Shown here piece by piece: positions 10,311 to 20,364 of a stretch of 64,000 nt of DNA. The translations under genes were made by a program, and so were the position numbers. How positions within the stretch are numbered: the stretch's first letter is position 1; the number at the start of each line of letters is the position of its first letter. Location: assembly GCA_903919075.1 (NCBI GenBank), contig CAIXGR010000029.1, positions 1 to 64,000 of the forward strand, given 5' to 3'. The stretch comes from an uncultured Bacteroidota bacterium. GTDB taxonomy: Bacteria; Bacteroidota; Bacteroidia; Chitinophagales; LD1. The notes beneath the pieces were generated by a model. That model was given only the letters and a program-made list of their open reading frames with translations, did not search any database and had not been told where the DNA came from.

Positions 10311-10369
10311 GTCATCATTGCGAGGATAATTCGCGTAAAAAATAAATATGCATTGTCCGAGGCAATCTT
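10311..10369. repeat. Degenerate inverted repeat of a common bacterial intergenic type
   Basis: CATTGCGAGGA (10316-10326) and CCGAGGCAATCTTCCG near 10358-10373 resemble the widespread CATTGCGAG...GAGGCAATC intergenic repeats seen in many genomes. Only one copy is in the window, so this rests on general knowledge of such repeats. Confidence 0.35.
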
Positions 10370-10415
10370 CCGTTGTATCTTTTGCAAGAATTCGAACGAG
10401 GACGAAGCGCATGTA

Positions 10416-11093
10416 TTACTTGTTTTTATAACGGTTTATAACAATGCCTCCGGCATGGTAGCACCCCAAGGGTAAAGAATTAATAAACGAATTAAATGAA
10501 CTTCTCATGCTGAGGATAGTTTCAAGTTGATTTGCCAAACTATCGATCGTGAATGCCTCCGGTATTTTGTCTTTACAAACTTCGGGTGTCCAGTAAGTTT
10601 TAAAAGAATATTTTGAGGAATTCGAATACTCAATAAAGTAAGTTGTTCCATCAGTGCCTGAACACCATCCTTTAATATTCTCTTCAGTGGGAATAGCGAA
10701 AATTGATAGCTTTGTGAAAACGCTATAAATCTGTTTTGCCTTTGAATTGTCAAGATTGACTATGTGGCAATAAAGTTTTTCTGGCGCAGGTCTTTTTTTC
10801 CTAGATCTGTCGGGATTACAGCTTTTCGTAACGTTGGCAAAAGTTCCCGCAAAAGTTTTATAGTCCTCAGTCCAAATATCAATTGCCTGAATTTCGGTTG
10901 AAAACCTAAAGTGCAAACTATCACTTGATTTTGTTAAGTCCGGAAGCCCCATCTGTTTAAAATCTTTTTGCCTCCATCCAAACCAGGCTGATGTGTCGCC
11001 GTTTTTGTAGGTATATATTTCTGAAGTCTTTCCTTGCGCATAGCTTAATAAGCCAAAACTAAGGAACAGTAATACAGTTAAGAGTCGTTTCAT
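10416..11093 (-). CDS. Exported protein of unknown function
   Basis: A GTG at 11111 overlaps the gcvP stop by one base, but the ATG at 11093 gives a clean signal peptide (MKRLLTVLLFLSFGLLSYAQ), so I use that start; 225 aa. The mature protein is strand-rich with several Cys and motifs such as GWRQKDFKQMGLPDL and WCSGTDGTTYFIEYS. I recognise no family. It follows gcvP with no gap and is probably transcribed with it, although there is no functional link that I can see. The last 20 residues come from DNA close to the repeat-containing intergenic region. Confidence 0.65.
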   Translation of the reverse strand: MKRLLTVLLFLSFGLLSYAQGKTSEIYTYKNGDTSAWFGWRQKDFKQMGLPDLTKSSDSLHFRFSTEIQAIDIWTEDYKTFAGTFANVTKSCNPDRSRKKRPAPEKLYCHIVNLDNSKAKQIYSVFTKLSIFAIPTEENIKGWCSGTDGTTYFIEYSNSSKYSFKTYWTPEVCKDKIPEAFTIDSLANQLETILSMRSSFNSFINSLPLGCYHAGGIVINRYKNK

Positions 11094-11110
11094 AAGTTTA
11101 AAGTGCTTCA

Positions 11111-14011
11111 CTAAACTTTAGCCTCTTCCGCATAACTCTCCACCGGTGGGCAAGTGCAAATCAAATGCCTGTCGCCCTGGCTGTTGTTTACCCGGCCTAC
11201 ACTTGGCCAGAATTTGCGTTCGCTTACATAATGCAATGGGAAAGCGGCTTCCTCGCGGGTGTAGCCATGTTTCCATTCGTTAGCGGTAACCATGCTTAAA
11301 GTATGGGGTGCATTTTTTAGCGGGTTATCAGTAGCATCGCTTTCTTTTTTCTCGATAGCGTCAATTTCTTTTTTAATAGCAATCAACGCGTCGCAAAAAC
11401 GGTCTATCTCAGCTTTGTCTTCACTTTCGGTTGGTTCAATCATTAAAGTGCCTGCTACCGGAAACGAAACTGTTGGTGCGTGGAAACCATAATCCATTAA
11501 ACGCTTTGCTACATCTTCCACCTCAATACCTACGGTGTGTTTAAACGGACGGAAATCTAATATCAACTCGTGTGCTACACGGCCGTGTTCAAGGCCGGTG
11601 TATAGTACCTGGTAGTATTCTTCTAACCGGGCTTTCATATAATTCGCATTCAGTATGGCATATTTAGTAGCATCGGTAACGCCCTGTGCGCCCAGCATGC
11701 GGATGTAGCCGTACGAAATCAACAAAATACTTGCACTTCCATACGGCGCTGCTGAAATGGCATGAATAGATTTTTCGCCACCGGTTTTTACCAATGGGTT
11801 GCTTGGTAAGTACGGCGCAAGATGTTTAGCCACACAAATAGGCCCCATGCCGGGCCCGCCACCACCATGCGGAATGGCAAATGTTTTGTGAAGGTTAATA
11901 TGGTTTACATCGGCGCCAATTATTGCCGGCGAGGTAAGCCCCACTTGCGCATTTAAATTCGCGCCATCCATGTATACTTGTCCGCCATTGGCGTGTATTA
12001 AAGCGCATACATCTTTTATTTTATGCTCGAACACACCATGCGTTGATGGGTAGGTTGCCATCAGGCAGCACAAATCATTTTTATGCTCTTCCGCTTTTTT
12101 AAGCAAGTCATCAAAATCAATATTACCGTAACTATCGGTGCCTACTACTACCACTTTAAGGCCTGCCATTACTGCACTGGCGGGGTTAGTGCCGTGGGCA
12201 GATGCTGGTATTAAGGCAACATTTCTGTGGCCTTGTCCTATATCATTTTGGTAAGCCCTTATCACCATTAAGCCCGCATACTCGCCCTGGGCGCCGGAGT
12301 TGGGTTGCAGTGATGTTGAATCGAAACCGGTTATCTCGGCCAAATAATTTTCTAAGGCAGTAATAATTTCCAAATAACCTGCTGCCTGTGCTTTGGGCAC
12401 AAACGGGTGTATATTTCCAAACTCGGGCCAGCTAATGGGTTCCAGTTCTGCCGCCGCATTCAGTTTCATGGTGCATGAACCGAGCGCTATCATAGATTGA
12501 GTAAGCGATAAATCTTTATTCTCTAAACTTTTAATATAACGCATCAACTGGCTCTCGCTGCGATGGGTATTAAACACCGGATGAGTCATAAAAGAAGAAC
12601 TGCGGGTAAGGGTAGGTGGAAGACATAAAGTTTGTCCGTTGTACCGGTATATATCAAACGTATAATCATCCTTGCCCTGTGCAGTTGCAAATACGTTCAC
12701 AATATCTACCACGTCTTCGGGCTGTGTAGTTTCATCCAGCGAAATACTTATACCTTTTTCATCATAATGGAAATTGATTTCCTTATTTAAAGCCAGTTGG
12801 TGAATGAAATCATGCAACTGTGCCTTATCGGTAGTATCAATATACAGGGTATCGAAAAAATGTTCGTTCACTATTTTATAACCTAAGTGATGCAACTCCA
12901 TTTTTAAAACGCAGGCCAGGTTATGCACCCGCAGCGCTATGTTTTTCAATCCCTCAGCACCATGATATACACCGTACATGCCCGCCATAATAGCCAGCAA
13001 AGCCTGCGCAGTACAAATATTAGATGTAGCTTTTTCTCTTCTTATATGCTGCTCGCGGGTTTGCAAAGCCATACGTAGCGCGGATTTGCCTTGTGAATCA
13101 ACTGATACGCCTATGATTCTGCCCGGTAGTATTCTCTTATAATCATCTTTAGTGGCAAAGAAAGCAGCATGCGGGCCACCATAACCCATAGGCACACCCA
13201 ACCTTTGCGAATTGCCCACCACGCAATCGGCACCAAACTCACCGGGTGGGGTTAATAATGTAAGTGCAAGCAAATCCGAAGCCACACAAACGTAACATTC
13301 AACGCTGTGGCATTTTTCAATAAACGTGCGGTAATCGTTAACGCTACCATTTTTGGCAGGGTATTGTAGCAGAGCGCCAAAAAAATCTTTATCAATAACT
13401 GCGGTGTTGTAATCGCCAACAATTATTTCAATGCCCAAAAATCCGGCGCGGGTTTTTATTACATCAATAGTTTGCGGAAAGCACAGGCTTGAAATAAAAA
13501 ATTTATTGTGGTTCGAATCTTTCTTGTTCTTCAATCCCCAAAACATGTGCATGGCTTCGGCAGCCGCAGTGCCTTCGTCCAATAGCGAAGCATTGGCAAC
13601 GGGCATACCGGTAAGGTCGCTCACCATGGTTTGAAAATTCAGCAAAGCCTCTAAACGGCCCTGCGCAATTTCGGCCTGGTAAGGCGTGTATTGCGTGTAC
13701 CATCCGGGGTTTTCCAACACATTTCTGCGTATCGCTGCCGGCACAATAGTATTGTAATACCCCATGCCGATATAGGTTCTGAAAACTTTATTTTTAGAAG
13801 CCTTCTTTTTTAATTCTCTCAGGTAATTAAACTCGCTTTGTGCATCGGGCAAATTCAATTTTTCACGTCGGCGAATGTTGTGGGGGATAGTTTGGTCAAT
13901 CAGTTCGTCTACGCTTGCTGCTCCAATAACTCTTAACATGGCCTCAGTTTGGTCTGCGTCAGGACCAATATGACGGTTTACAAAATGGTCGGTGCTACGA
14001 AAATTCATCAT
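11111..14011 (-). CDS. gcvP: Glycine dehydrogenase (decarboxylating), P protein
   Basis: PLP-dependent P protein of the glycine cleavage system: decarboxylates glycine and passes the aminomethyl group to the lipoyl H protein. 966 aa, the normal full-length single-chain form (N and C halves fused). Visible: FVNRHIGPD at the start, [20 protein letters not shown] near 95, the glycine-rich loop [10 protein letters not shown], and the Schiff-base Lys709 in [12 protein letters not shown]. The other system genes (gcvT, gcvH, lpd) are not in the window, so it stands alone, as is common in Bacteroidota. Confidence 0.97.
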   Translation of the reverse strand: MMNFRSTDHFVNRHIGPDADQTEAMLRVIGAASVDELIDQTIPHNIRRREKLNLPDAQSEFNYLRELKKKASKNKVFRTYIGMGYYNTIVPAAIRRNVLENPGWYTQYTPYQAEIAQGRLEALLNFQTMVSDLTGMPVANASLLDEGTAAAEAMHMFWGLKNKKDSNHNKFFISSLCFPQTIDVIKTRAGFLGIEIIVGDYNTAVIDKDFFGALLQYPAKNGSVNDYRTFIEKCHSVECYVCVASDLLALTLLTPPGEFGADCVVGNSQRLGVPMGYGGPHAAFFATKDDYKRILPGRIIGVSVDSQGKSALRMALQTREQHIRREKATSNICTAQALLAIMAGMYGVYHGAEGLKNIALRVHNLACVLKMELHHLGYKIVNEHFFDTLYIDTTDKAQLHDFIHQLALNKEINFHYDEKGISISLDETTQPEDVVDIVNVFATAQGKDDYTFDIYRYNGQTLCLPPTLTRSSSFMTHPVFNTHRSESQLMRYIKSLENKDLSLTQSMIALGSCTMKLNAAAELEPISWPEFGNIHPFVPKAQAAGYLEIITALENYLAEITGFDSTSLQPNSGAQGEYAGLMVIRAYQNDIGQGHRNVALIPASAHGTNPASAVMAGLKVVVVGTDSYGNIDFDDLLKKAEEHKNDLCCLMATYPSTHGVFEHKIKDVCALIHANGGQVYMDGANLNAQVGLTSPAIIGADVNHINLHKTFAIPHGGGGPGMGPICVAKHLAPYLPSNPLVKTGGEKSIHAISAAPYGSASILLISYGYIRMLGAQGVTDATKYAILNANYMKARLEEYYQVLYTGLEHGRVAHELILDFRPFKHTVGIEVEDVAKRLMDYGFHAPTVSFPVAGTLMIEPTESEDKAEIDRFCDALIAIKKEIDAIEKKESDATDNPLKNAPHTLSMVTANEWKHGYTREEAAFPLHYVSERKFWPSVGRVNNSQGDRHLICTCPPVESYAEEAKV

Positions 14012-14247
14012 AATTCTGCTTTCTGTTTATAGAGATTTTAAGGGTGCAAAAATAACAATTGGAACGATTTAAAGTTGCTGAGTGTGGTCATCTTTAATGT
14101 AGGGTTAAACAGGCTTCCAAAAATGTGGGGCGCGGTTCTTCTGTAAAGGATGAAAGAGAGGCATATCCATTGCACATTGTTTCATTTTCCGGGCTTTAAT
14201 ATCTAAGAGGAAAATAAATGGCCCGGCAAAACCGTTTTTTAATAGCC

Positions 14248-14451
14248 ATGAAAAAAATGATTGGTTTTATAGTTTGGGCAATAGGCATTTTTACCTCAGG
14301 GTGCCAAAAACGCACCGTTTGCGAAACAAAAACCAGCAGCGGCAAAGCCTATTTAAGAATATACCAAAATACTTACAGCAGCCCCGCCGAATATCAGCAG
14401 GCCATAGATGCAATTAAAGCACAGGGCTATACCTGCGACGATTCTATTTAG
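14248..14451 (+). CDS. Small lipoprotein of unknown function
   Basis: 67 aa from the ATG at 14248; an ATG 30 bp upstream is possible but would put ten polar residues before the signal. The signal is MKKMIGFIVWAIGIFTSGC with lipobox TSGC. The short mature part contains two more Cys and a YSSPAEYQQAIDAIKAQGYTC segment. No family recognised. It precedes the two membrane-protein genes by about 80 bp and could share their transcript. Confidence 0.6.
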   Translation: MKKMIGFIVWAIGIFTSGCQKRTVCETKTSSGKAYLRIYQNTYSSPAEYQQAIDAIKAQGYTCDDSI

Positions 14452-14532
14452 TGCGTTTCCGCACTACACGTAAAAAAGTGATTTTCTTTAACCAATATTG
14501 CACTGCAAAGCAAAACACGCCTTTGCGCAATA

Positions 14533-15003
14533 ATGGAGATATTTAAAAACACATTCCTATTCAAGCTATTTAGGGCAGATAAAATACTGTTTGCAGTAAT
14601 AGCCTTCTATATTCTTGCTGTGTTGTATTATGTTTCGCGACAGCGCGAAGAATTTCCGTTTTTTCTTTACGGCATGTATTCGTTAAAAGAACCACCGCAA
14701 CAAAATTATTACACCTATTCCATCACCATCGGCGATCAGGAAATTAAATACTCAAAACTGCGCGATGCGCAACGCGAGTTGATTACTTCTACCATGGAGC
14801 ATGCCATACCATTAATTGATTCGGGTAAAATGAGTAAAGCAGATGAATTGAAAATAAAAAACTGGTGGATGGACTATTGCTCGGATTTGCGCCTTTTAGG
14901 AGAAAATAAAATGAACGTGTACAGATTGACCTGCCATTACGACGAGCAGGGTAAAATAAGCATTGTAAAAAAAGACCTCGTATATACCTATGCAACAGAG
15001 TAA
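14533..15003 (+). CDS. Single-pass membrane protein of unknown function
   Basis: 156 aa. One membrane helix at about 18-36 (ILFAVIAFYILAVLYYV), followed by a roughly 120-residue domain, probably periplasmic, with FPFFLYGMYSLKEPP, a likely beta-rich stretch and WWMDYCSDLRLL. Its last 14 bp overlap the start of the next gene in a different frame, which points to translational coupling. I recognise no family. Confidence 0.7.
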   Translation: MEIFKNTFLFKLFRADKILFAVIAFYILAVLYYVSRQREEFPFFLYGMYSLKEPPQQNYYTYSITIGDQEIKYSKLRDAQRELITSTMEHAIPLIDSGKMSKADELKIKNWWMDYCSDLRLLGENKMNVYRLTCHYDEQGKISIVKKDLVYTYATE

Positions 15004-15835
15004 CGATTTTGCGAGGAGTTATATGGTAAAAGCATATTTTGTTTTTGGTATTGCAATGTACATTTTTTTCTACCGCATGATTAGCAACTCCATGCTGTCG
15101 CAAATGAACCATCCCATTTTTTTATTTGGCGATAAGGAGTGGTTTTATCAAATTTTTATTTCATCAGGCATTGCGCAGTTCTTAACCGGTAACACATTGT
15201 ATGCGGCTGTGTTCGATGTTTCGTTGCTGGTTTTTACGGTAGGGTTTTTATTGAGCGGGTACAGAATTTACGCCATGTTGTTTTCGTTGCAGGTGTTAAT
15301 ATATTTTTTAACCTACAATGTTGTTACCGGTCATCATTATCACGGATTGATAGGTTTACTGGTTATAACTATTCCCTTTTGGTTTAAGAATGAAAAAAAG
15401 TTTGCGGTTATGTGGGAGGCCGCGCGATATTATTTTCTCTATCTTTTTGCATCGGCCGCTTTGTGGAAAATATTACGAGGTTCGGCTTTTTATCAAGAGC
15501 AGCTTTCAGATATTTTAAAATCGCAACAAATTAATTTGTTGTTGCAGAACCCACAGAATTACAGAGCGCACATTATTCAGTATATGATAAGCCACACGGC
15601 GGTTTCTCACGTTGTTCTTTTAATAGATGTGGTATTGCAGCTTGCTTTTGTGATAGGCTTTTTTACCAAAAAATTTGACACCATCCTTTTTGTATTAGCC
15701 ATTGTTTTTTGCATTGGCAATTACTTTGTGATGAGCATCCTCTCCGCCGAATTGCTGATTCTGAATCTTACCTTATTGGATTGGCAAAAAGTAGAGACCT
15801 ATTTGTTGAAGAAGGAAATTATTACGGCGCAGTAG
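14990..15835 (+). CDS. Multi-pass membrane protein, possibly HTTM/DoxX-like
   Basis: 281 aa with about seven hydrophobic segments. Motifs include NHPIFLFGDKEWFYQ, YNVVTGHHYHGLIGLL and YYFLYLFASAALWKILRG. The layout and the HHYH in a membrane segment recall HTTM (vitamin K-dependent carboxylase-like) or DoxX-type proteins, but I cannot assign it. Overlaps the preceding single-pass gene by 14 bp; the two likely form one membrane complex. Its 3' end also overlaps, head-on, the last 14 bp of the GNAT gene on the other strand. Confidence 0.6.
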   Translation: MQQSNDFARSYMVKAYFVFGIAMYIFFYRMISNSMLSQMNHPIFLFGDKEWFYQIFISSGIAQFLTGNTLYAAVFDVSLLVFTVGFLLSGYRIYAMLFSLQVLIYFLTYNVVTGHHYHGLIGLLVITIPFWFKNEKKFAVMWEAARYYFLYLFASAALWKILRGSAFYQEQLSDILKSQQINLLLQNPQNYRAHIIQYMISHTAVSHVVLLIDVVLQLAFVIGFFTKKFDTILFVLAIVFCIGNYFVMSILSAELLILNLTLLDWQKVETYLLKKEIITAQ

Positions 15836-16361
15836 ATATGCGACTATAAATAATAAAATCTTCATTTTCCTCATCCTTTCTATCCGGTTCAATTTTGAAA
15901 TTGTGCTTTTCAAGCAGTTTAATGGAGCTGATATTGTCTTTATGTGTAAAGGCTTCCAACTTATTAAAGCCAAGTGTTTCAAAACTATATTGAATAATAC
16001 ATTCTAAAGCCTCGCTCATAATAGCCTGCCGGTAAAAAGCCGGACTCAATTCATATCCTACCTCGGCAGTTTGAAGGTCTTTAGAAAAATTCCATAAACA
16101 AATTGCTCCAATAACCTCCGGGTTGTCTTTTATGCAAATAGCCCAGTAAGCTGTTATGTTTTGCCTTATGTTTTCGTTTATATTTTTAATAAACTCACCG
16201 GCAATATTTACACTGGTGTATTTAACTCTTTTAATATACCGGTTCACCCGCTCATTTGAACGTAAAATTGATAAAGCCAAAGCATCGGTAGCGTTTAGTT
16301 GCCGAAGAAGCAGACGATTAGTTGTAAAAACCGGAAAGGGGGAAAAAGAAATTCGCTTCAT
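15822..16361 (-). CDS. GNAT-family N-acetyltransferase (RimJ/RimL-like)
   Basis: 179 aa, the usual size of a RimJ/RimL-type acetyltransferase. Visible: TTNRLLLRQLNATDALAL at the start (typical TERLxLR opening), a strand AYWAICIKDNPEVIGAICLW, EVGYELSPAFYRQAIMSEAL (acetyl-CoA binding region), and the C-terminal FNKLEAFTHKDNISSIKLLEKHNFK. Family function is acetylation of a protein N-terminus, antibiotic or small amine; the substrate is unknown. The usual R/Q-x-x-G-x-G/A loop is degenerate (YRQAIM), so activity is not certain. Confidence 0.85.
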   Translation of the reverse strand: MKRISFSPFPVFTTNRLLLRQLNATDALALSILRSNERVNRYIKRVKYTSVNIAGEFIKNINENIRQNITAYWAICIKDNPEVIGAICLWNFSKDLQTAEVGYELSPAFYRQAIMSEALECIIQYSFETLGFNKLEAFTHKDNISSIKLLEKHNFKIEPDRKDEENEDFIIYSRISTAP

Positions 16362-16402
16362 GGGGTGTTATAGCTTTGAAATTCGGAGCTAATAAACTTG
16401 CG

Positions 16403-16822
16403 TTAACTGTTTTGGTGATATTTATTGTACAACGTTTCGGCTATTCCCCAGCCTATTTGTCCGAACCTTGCATTGTCAAATTCATTTTTATCTCCTAAAA
16501 AAATATTGTCGCCCTCAACTATTATTTTAGAATTGTCGGGAAGGGCAATTTCATTTTTACTTAGATTATTATTATCCATATCCGCTTTTATTGTAAGCAT
16601 AATACAGCCGTAACAATAACCTTCATTACCATCTTGGCAATTTAATCCCTTGCAGTATATTATGGCATCTAAAATGTTTTGAGTAGATAGATCATGGTCG
16701 GCGGAGTAAGATTCTAAGCCATCCATAAATACACCTGAAATAATATTGAAAACTATTAATCTAGTACTAGCTAAGGTTGGCTGACCACCACAAATTTCTT
16801 TATTTTTAATTATAGATGCCAT
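16403..16822 (-). CDS. DUF433-like protein with a C-terminal four-cysteine segment
   Basis: 139 aa. Residues 10-58 (CGGQPTLASTRLIVFNIISG, YSADHDLSTQNILDAIIYC) match the DUF433 pattern, a small helix-turn-helix domain often seen in antitoxins. Unusually, it continues with C57-x4-C62-x7-C70-x2-C73, which looks metal-binding, then a strand-rich tail (ALPDNSKIIVEGDNIFLGD). No PIN-domain toxin gene is adjacent. DUF433 is a family-level resemblance by eye; the cysteine segment is directly visible. Confidence 0.6.
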   Translation of the reverse strand: MASIIKNKEICGGQPTLASTRLIVFNIISGVFMDGLESYSADHDLSTQNILDAIIYCKGLNCQDGNEGYCYGCIMLTIKADMDNNNLSKNEIALPDNSKIIVEGDNIFLGDKNEFDNARFGQIGWGIAETLYNKYHQNS

Positions 16823-16866
16823 GTCAGTATGTTCTTACTATAAAGTTATTATCTAAAGCATAAATG

Positions 16867-17949
16867 CTATAACTTAGAAATTCTTAGTCTTAGCAAATGG
16901 TCGGCAATCACCAGCGCGGCCATGGCCTCAACAATGGGCACCGCGCGGGGCACTACGCATGGGTCGTGCCTTCCTTTACCTTGAATAGTTGCTTCATTTC
17001 CTTCTTTGTCAACGGTGGTTTGCTCCTGCATTAATGTAGCTACCGGTTTAAAGGCCACATTAAAATAAATATCCATGCCGTTGCTAATGCCACCTTGTAT
17101 ACCGCCTGATAAGTTTGTTTTGGTAATAACTTTTTTATCACCGGTAGTGGCAAATGCATCGTTGTTTTCGCTGCCGTATTTTTTTGTGCCCTCAAAGCCG
17201 CTGCCGTATTCAAAACCGTGAACTGCGTTAATAGATAACATGGCCTTACCCAAATCGGCATGTAGTTTATCGAACACCGGTTCGCCCAAACCTACGGGGC
17301 AGTTTTTAATAACGCAGGTTATAATTCCGCCAATGGTATCGCCTTTGGTGCGGGTATCCTGTATCAATTCAATCATTTTATTCGCCATCGCTTCATCGGG
17401 GCAGCGCACTATGTTCGAATCGGTTTTGGTTAAATCTAATTGCTCGTAATTTTTTTCAAGCCTCAAAGTTCCGACAGATGATACGTAGGCAGCAATATCA
17501 ATGCTACGTTTTTTTATAAGTTGTTTGGCAATGGCTCCGGCAAGCACACGGGCAGCAGTTTCGCGCGCGCTGGCTCTTCCACCGCCGCGGTGGTCGCGAA
17601 TGCCATATTTGGTTTCGTAAGTAAAATCGGCATGCGATGGGCGAAAGGCTTCTTTTAAATGAGCATAATCTTCGGGCTTATGGTCTTCGTTTTTAATCAT
17701 AGCCGCAATAGGGCTGCCGATTGTTTTGCCTTCAAAAATGCCTGAAAGAATTTCGAATGTATCGCTTTCTTTACGCTGGGTGGTAATGGCCGATTGACCG
17801 GGTTTCCGGCGGTCGAGTTCAAGCTGTATTTGCTCAATATTTATATCCAAACCCGCAGGGCAGCCATCAATAACAACGCCAATGGCTTTGCCGTGGCTTT
17901 CGCCAAATGTGGTGATTCGAAAAATTTCTCCAAAACTATTTCCCGCCAT
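16867..17949 (-). CDS. aroC: Chorismate synthase
   Basis: Last step of the shikimate pathway: EPSP to chorismate, with reduced FMN. 360 aa, standard length. Landmarks: [18 protein letters not shown] (16-33), [40 protein letters not shown], and the C-terminal [17 protein letters not shown]. All conserved stretches are present. Single gene, divergent from hutI. Confidence 0.97.
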   Translation of the reverse strand: MAGNSFGEIFRITTFGESHGKAIGVVIDGCPAGLDINIEQIQLELDRRKPGQSAITTQRKESDTFEILSGIFEGKTIGSPIAAMIKNEDHKPEDYAHLKEAFRPSHADFTYETKYGIRDHRGGGRASARETAARVLAGAIAKQLIKKRSIDIAAYVSSVGTLRLEKNYEQLDLTKTDSNIVRCPDEAMANKMIELIQDTRTKGDTIGGIITCVIKNCPVGLGEPVFDKLHADLGKAMLSINAVHGFEYGSGFEGTKKYGSENNDAFATTGDKKVITKTNLSGGIQGGISNGMDIYFNVAFKPVATLMQEQTTVDKEGNEATIQGKGRHDPCVVPRAVPIVEAMAALVIADHLLRLRISKL

Positions 17950-18035
17950 ATTTGAATTACCTGCTATGAATTGCGAAATTCGATTTTTATATTGTGATTA
18001 CACAGTTTTTAGGATTATTATAAATACAATTTAAT

Positions 18036-19256
18036 ATGTCATCCATTCTTATTCGAAATATAAAATCTCTTTACGGAATACGTGATAGTGGTGCACGAAC
18101 GGTTAAGGGTGAAGAATTGAGGAAACTTCCTTCTATAGATAATGCGTATTTGTTGGTAGAGAACGGCTTGATAAAATCATTCGGGAAAAACGCCGAAGCG
18201 CCGGAAAATGCCGATGAAATAATTGATGCAACGGGCAAATTTGTTTTCCCCTGCTGGTGCGATTCGCATACCCATATTGTTTATGCCGGTTCGCGCGAAA
18301 CAGAGTTTGTAAATAGGATAGAGGGATTGAGTTATGAAGAGATTGCTAAGAAAGGCGGCGGTATATTGAATTCGGCAAAGCGACTGGCCGGTGCATCGGA
18401 AGAAGAATTGTTTGATGCTGCATGGTTGCGATTGGCCGAAATGCAAAACTTTGGCACGGGTGCCGTTGAAATAAAAAGCGGTTACGGTTTAAGTTACGAT
18501 GGCGAATTGAAAATGCTGCGGGTAATTAAAAAATTGAAAGAAAAATCGAAGCTCACTATCAAAGCAAATTTTTTGGGTGCACATGCTTACCCGGCGGAAT
18601 TTAAACAGAACCACAGAGGTTATCTGGATATTCTTATTCAACAACTGCTACCGAAAATTGCCGACGAAGGCTTGGCTGATTTTATTGACGTGTTTTGCGA
18701 CCGGGGCTTTTTTTCGCCGGAAGAAACGGATGAGATTTTACAAGCCGGGGCAAAATATAATTTGCAAGCGAAGATTCATGCTAACGAATTAGATTATAGC
18801 GGAGGTATTGAAGTTGGTGTAAAAAACAAAGCGCTTTCGGTAGATCATTTGGAGTTTACCGGTGATGCACAGGTAAATGCTTTAAAAGATTCCATTACCA
18901 TGCCTACGCTGCTTCCCTCAACCGCATTTTTTTTGGGCCTGCAATATGCACCGGCTCGAAAAATGATTGATTCGGGCTTACCGGTAGCCATTGCTACCGA
19001 TTATAATCCCGGCTCTTCGCCATCGGGTAATATGCCTTTTGTTATTGCACTGGCATGCATAAAAATGAAGATGTTGCCGGAAGAAGCCATCAACGCCGCC
19101 ACACTTAACCCGGCCTATGCTATGGGAGTGGAACAACAGCTGGGCTCAATAACAGTAGGAAAAAAAGCAAATATGTTTATTACTAAGCCTATGTCATCGC
19201 TTGCTTATTTGCCGTATTCTTTTGGGAGTAATTTGGTAGAGCGGGTATTTATATGA
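18036..19256 (+). CDS. hutI: Imidazolonepropionase
   Basis: Zinc/iron amidohydrolase of histidine degradation: opens 4-imidazolone-5-propionate to N-formimino-glutamate. 406 aa. Metal ligands are visible in CDSHTHIVYAG near 75 and in KIHANELDYSGG near 245, with SVDHLEFTG and ATDYNPGSSPS following, all standard. Its stop overlaps the start of a PLP-enzyme gene by 4 bp. The other hut genes are not nearby. Confidence 0.95.
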   Translation: MSSILIRNIKSLYGIRDSGARTVKGEELRKLPSIDNAYLLVENGLIKSFGKNAEAPENADEIIDATGKFVFPCWCDSHTHIVYAGSRETEFVNRIEGLSYEEIAKKGGGILNSAKRLAGASEEELFDAAWLRLAEMQNFGTGAVEIKSGYGLSYDGELKMLRVIKKLKEKSKLTIKANFLGAHAYPAEFKQNHRGYLDILIQQLLPKIADEGLADFIDVFCDRGFFSPEETDEILQAGAKYNLQAKIHANELDYSGGIEVGVKNKALSVDHLEFTGDAQVNALKDSITMPTLLPSTAFFLGLQYAPARKMIDSGLPVAIATDYNPGSSPSGNMPFVIALACIKMKMLPEEAINAATLNPAYAMGVEQQLGSITVGKKANMFITKPMSSLAYLPYSFGSNLVERVFI

Positions 19257-20203
19257 TTGGCACAAATAGCAATATGCAGTCAATAGTTGAAAAATCGCCC
19301 ATCCAAAAAATAGAAGATGATTTTCTAGTCATAAGAGGTATTCAACTATACATCAAGCGCGACGATTTAATACACCCCGAAATACAGGGCAACAAATGGA
19401 GGAAGCTAAAATATAATTTGCAGGAGGCGCAAGAAAAGCAATTCAAGACCTTACTCACTTTTGGCGGGGCATACTCCAATCATATTTATGCAACGGCTGC
19501 AGCTGCTGAATTTTTTAAATTTAAATCTATTGGTATTATAAGAGGGGAGGAGAGTGAAACTTTAAGCTCCACGCTGCAATTTGCCATTTCAAAAGGGATG
19601 GAATTGCATTACATGAATAGAGAAACCTACCGGCATAAAGATGAACATGCTACAATAAAAAAACTGCAAGAACAGTTTGGCGAATTTTATTTGGTGCCCG
19701 AAGGAGGCACAAATAATCTCGCCTTAAAAGGTGTTGCAGAAATTATTGACGAAATAGATATGGACTATGATTACATCTGCACTGCATGTGGTACCGGCGG
19801 CACGCTGGCGGGGCTGGTAGCGGGTTTAAGCGGAAATAAAAAAGCAATCGGTTTTTCATCATTGAAAGGCGAGGATATGCTTACACCAGCTGTAAATAAA
19901 TTGGTGCATGATTTTTCCGGTCAAACTTTTACAAATTTCAACATCAATTTTAATTACCACTTTGGTGGGTATGCAAAAGTAAAACCCGAACTGATTGATT
20001 TTATTAAGGAGTTTAAAAATGAATACGGCATACAATTAGAACCCGTTTACACCGGTAAAATGTTTTACGGCCTGTTCGACTTGATTAAAAAAGATTATTT
20101 CCCCACCTGTGCCAAAATAATTGCGGTGCATACCGGAGGTCTGCAAGGCCTAAAAGGTTTCAGTAATTATTTCTCTGAATCGGATTTAGGTGAGTCTGTT
20201 TGA
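19253..20203 (+). CDS. PLP enzyme of the ACC deaminase / D-cysteine desulfhydrase family
   Basis: 316 aa, tryptophan-synthase-beta fold. Visible: KRDDLIHPEIQGNKWRKLKYN with the likely Schiff-base Lys48, FGGAYSNHIYATAAAAE, VPEGGTNNLALKG, CGTGGTLAGLVAG (phosphate-binding glycine loop) and EPVYTGKMFYGL. The family covers 1-aminocyclopropane-1-carboxylate deaminase and D-cysteine desulfhydrase; sequence alone does not separate them, and Bacteroidota homologues are probably desulfhydrases. Overlaps hutI by 4 bp, so co-translated. An internal ATG at residue 8 could be the real start. The 3' end overlaps the convergent DUF5522 gene by 37 bp. Confidence 0.85.
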   Translation: MIGTNSNMQSIVEKSPIQKIEDDFLVIRGIQLYIKRDDLIHPEIQGNKWRKLKYNLQEAQEKQFKTLLTFGGAYSNHIYATAAAAEFFKFKSIGIIRGEESETLSSTLQFAISKGMELHYMNRETYRHKDEHATIKKLQEQFGEFYLVPEGGTNNLALKGVAEIIDEIDMDYDYICTACGTGGTLAGLVAGLSGNKKAIGFSSLKGEDMLTPAVNKLVHDFSGQTFTNFNINFNYHFGGYAKVKPELIDFIKEFKNEYGIQLEPVYTGKMFYGLFDLIKKDYFPTCAKIIAVHTGGLQGLKGFSNYFSESDLGESV

Positions 20204-20349
20204 TTTTCTTTCTCGCTTCCAGTTTTCTTTACACCATAGGGGCAATGCCTGCAACCATTGCCGCAGCAGTAGCCCCGTTTTAGATGATATTTTTCGGTAA
20301 AAACAAAAAGCCCGTTTTTATCTATGTAGTAGTCTTCGCCTTCTTTCAT
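20167..20349 (-). CDS. DUF5522 small cysteine-rich protein
   Basis: 60 aa. Core motif RGYCCGNGCRHCPYG with Cys28, 29, 33 and 36, the DUF5522 signature, probably binding a metal or Fe-S cluster. The polar tail (KKTGSEKENQTDSPKSDSEK) is encoded by the strand opposite the end of the PLP-enzyme gene. Function unknown. Small but real: the Cys cluster is a family hallmark. Confidence 0.75.
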   Translation of the reverse strand: MKEGEDYYIDKNGLFVFTEKYHLKRGYCCGNGCRHCPYGVKKTGSEKENQTDSPKSDSEK

Positions 20350-20364
20350 TTTGTGTAAATAATA

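Noticed and set aside
10284-10475. 63-aa plus-strand open frame after the LamG-type gene
   Set aside because: It starts inside the T run of a terminator and runs through an intergenic repeat and the end of the opposite gene. No coding character.
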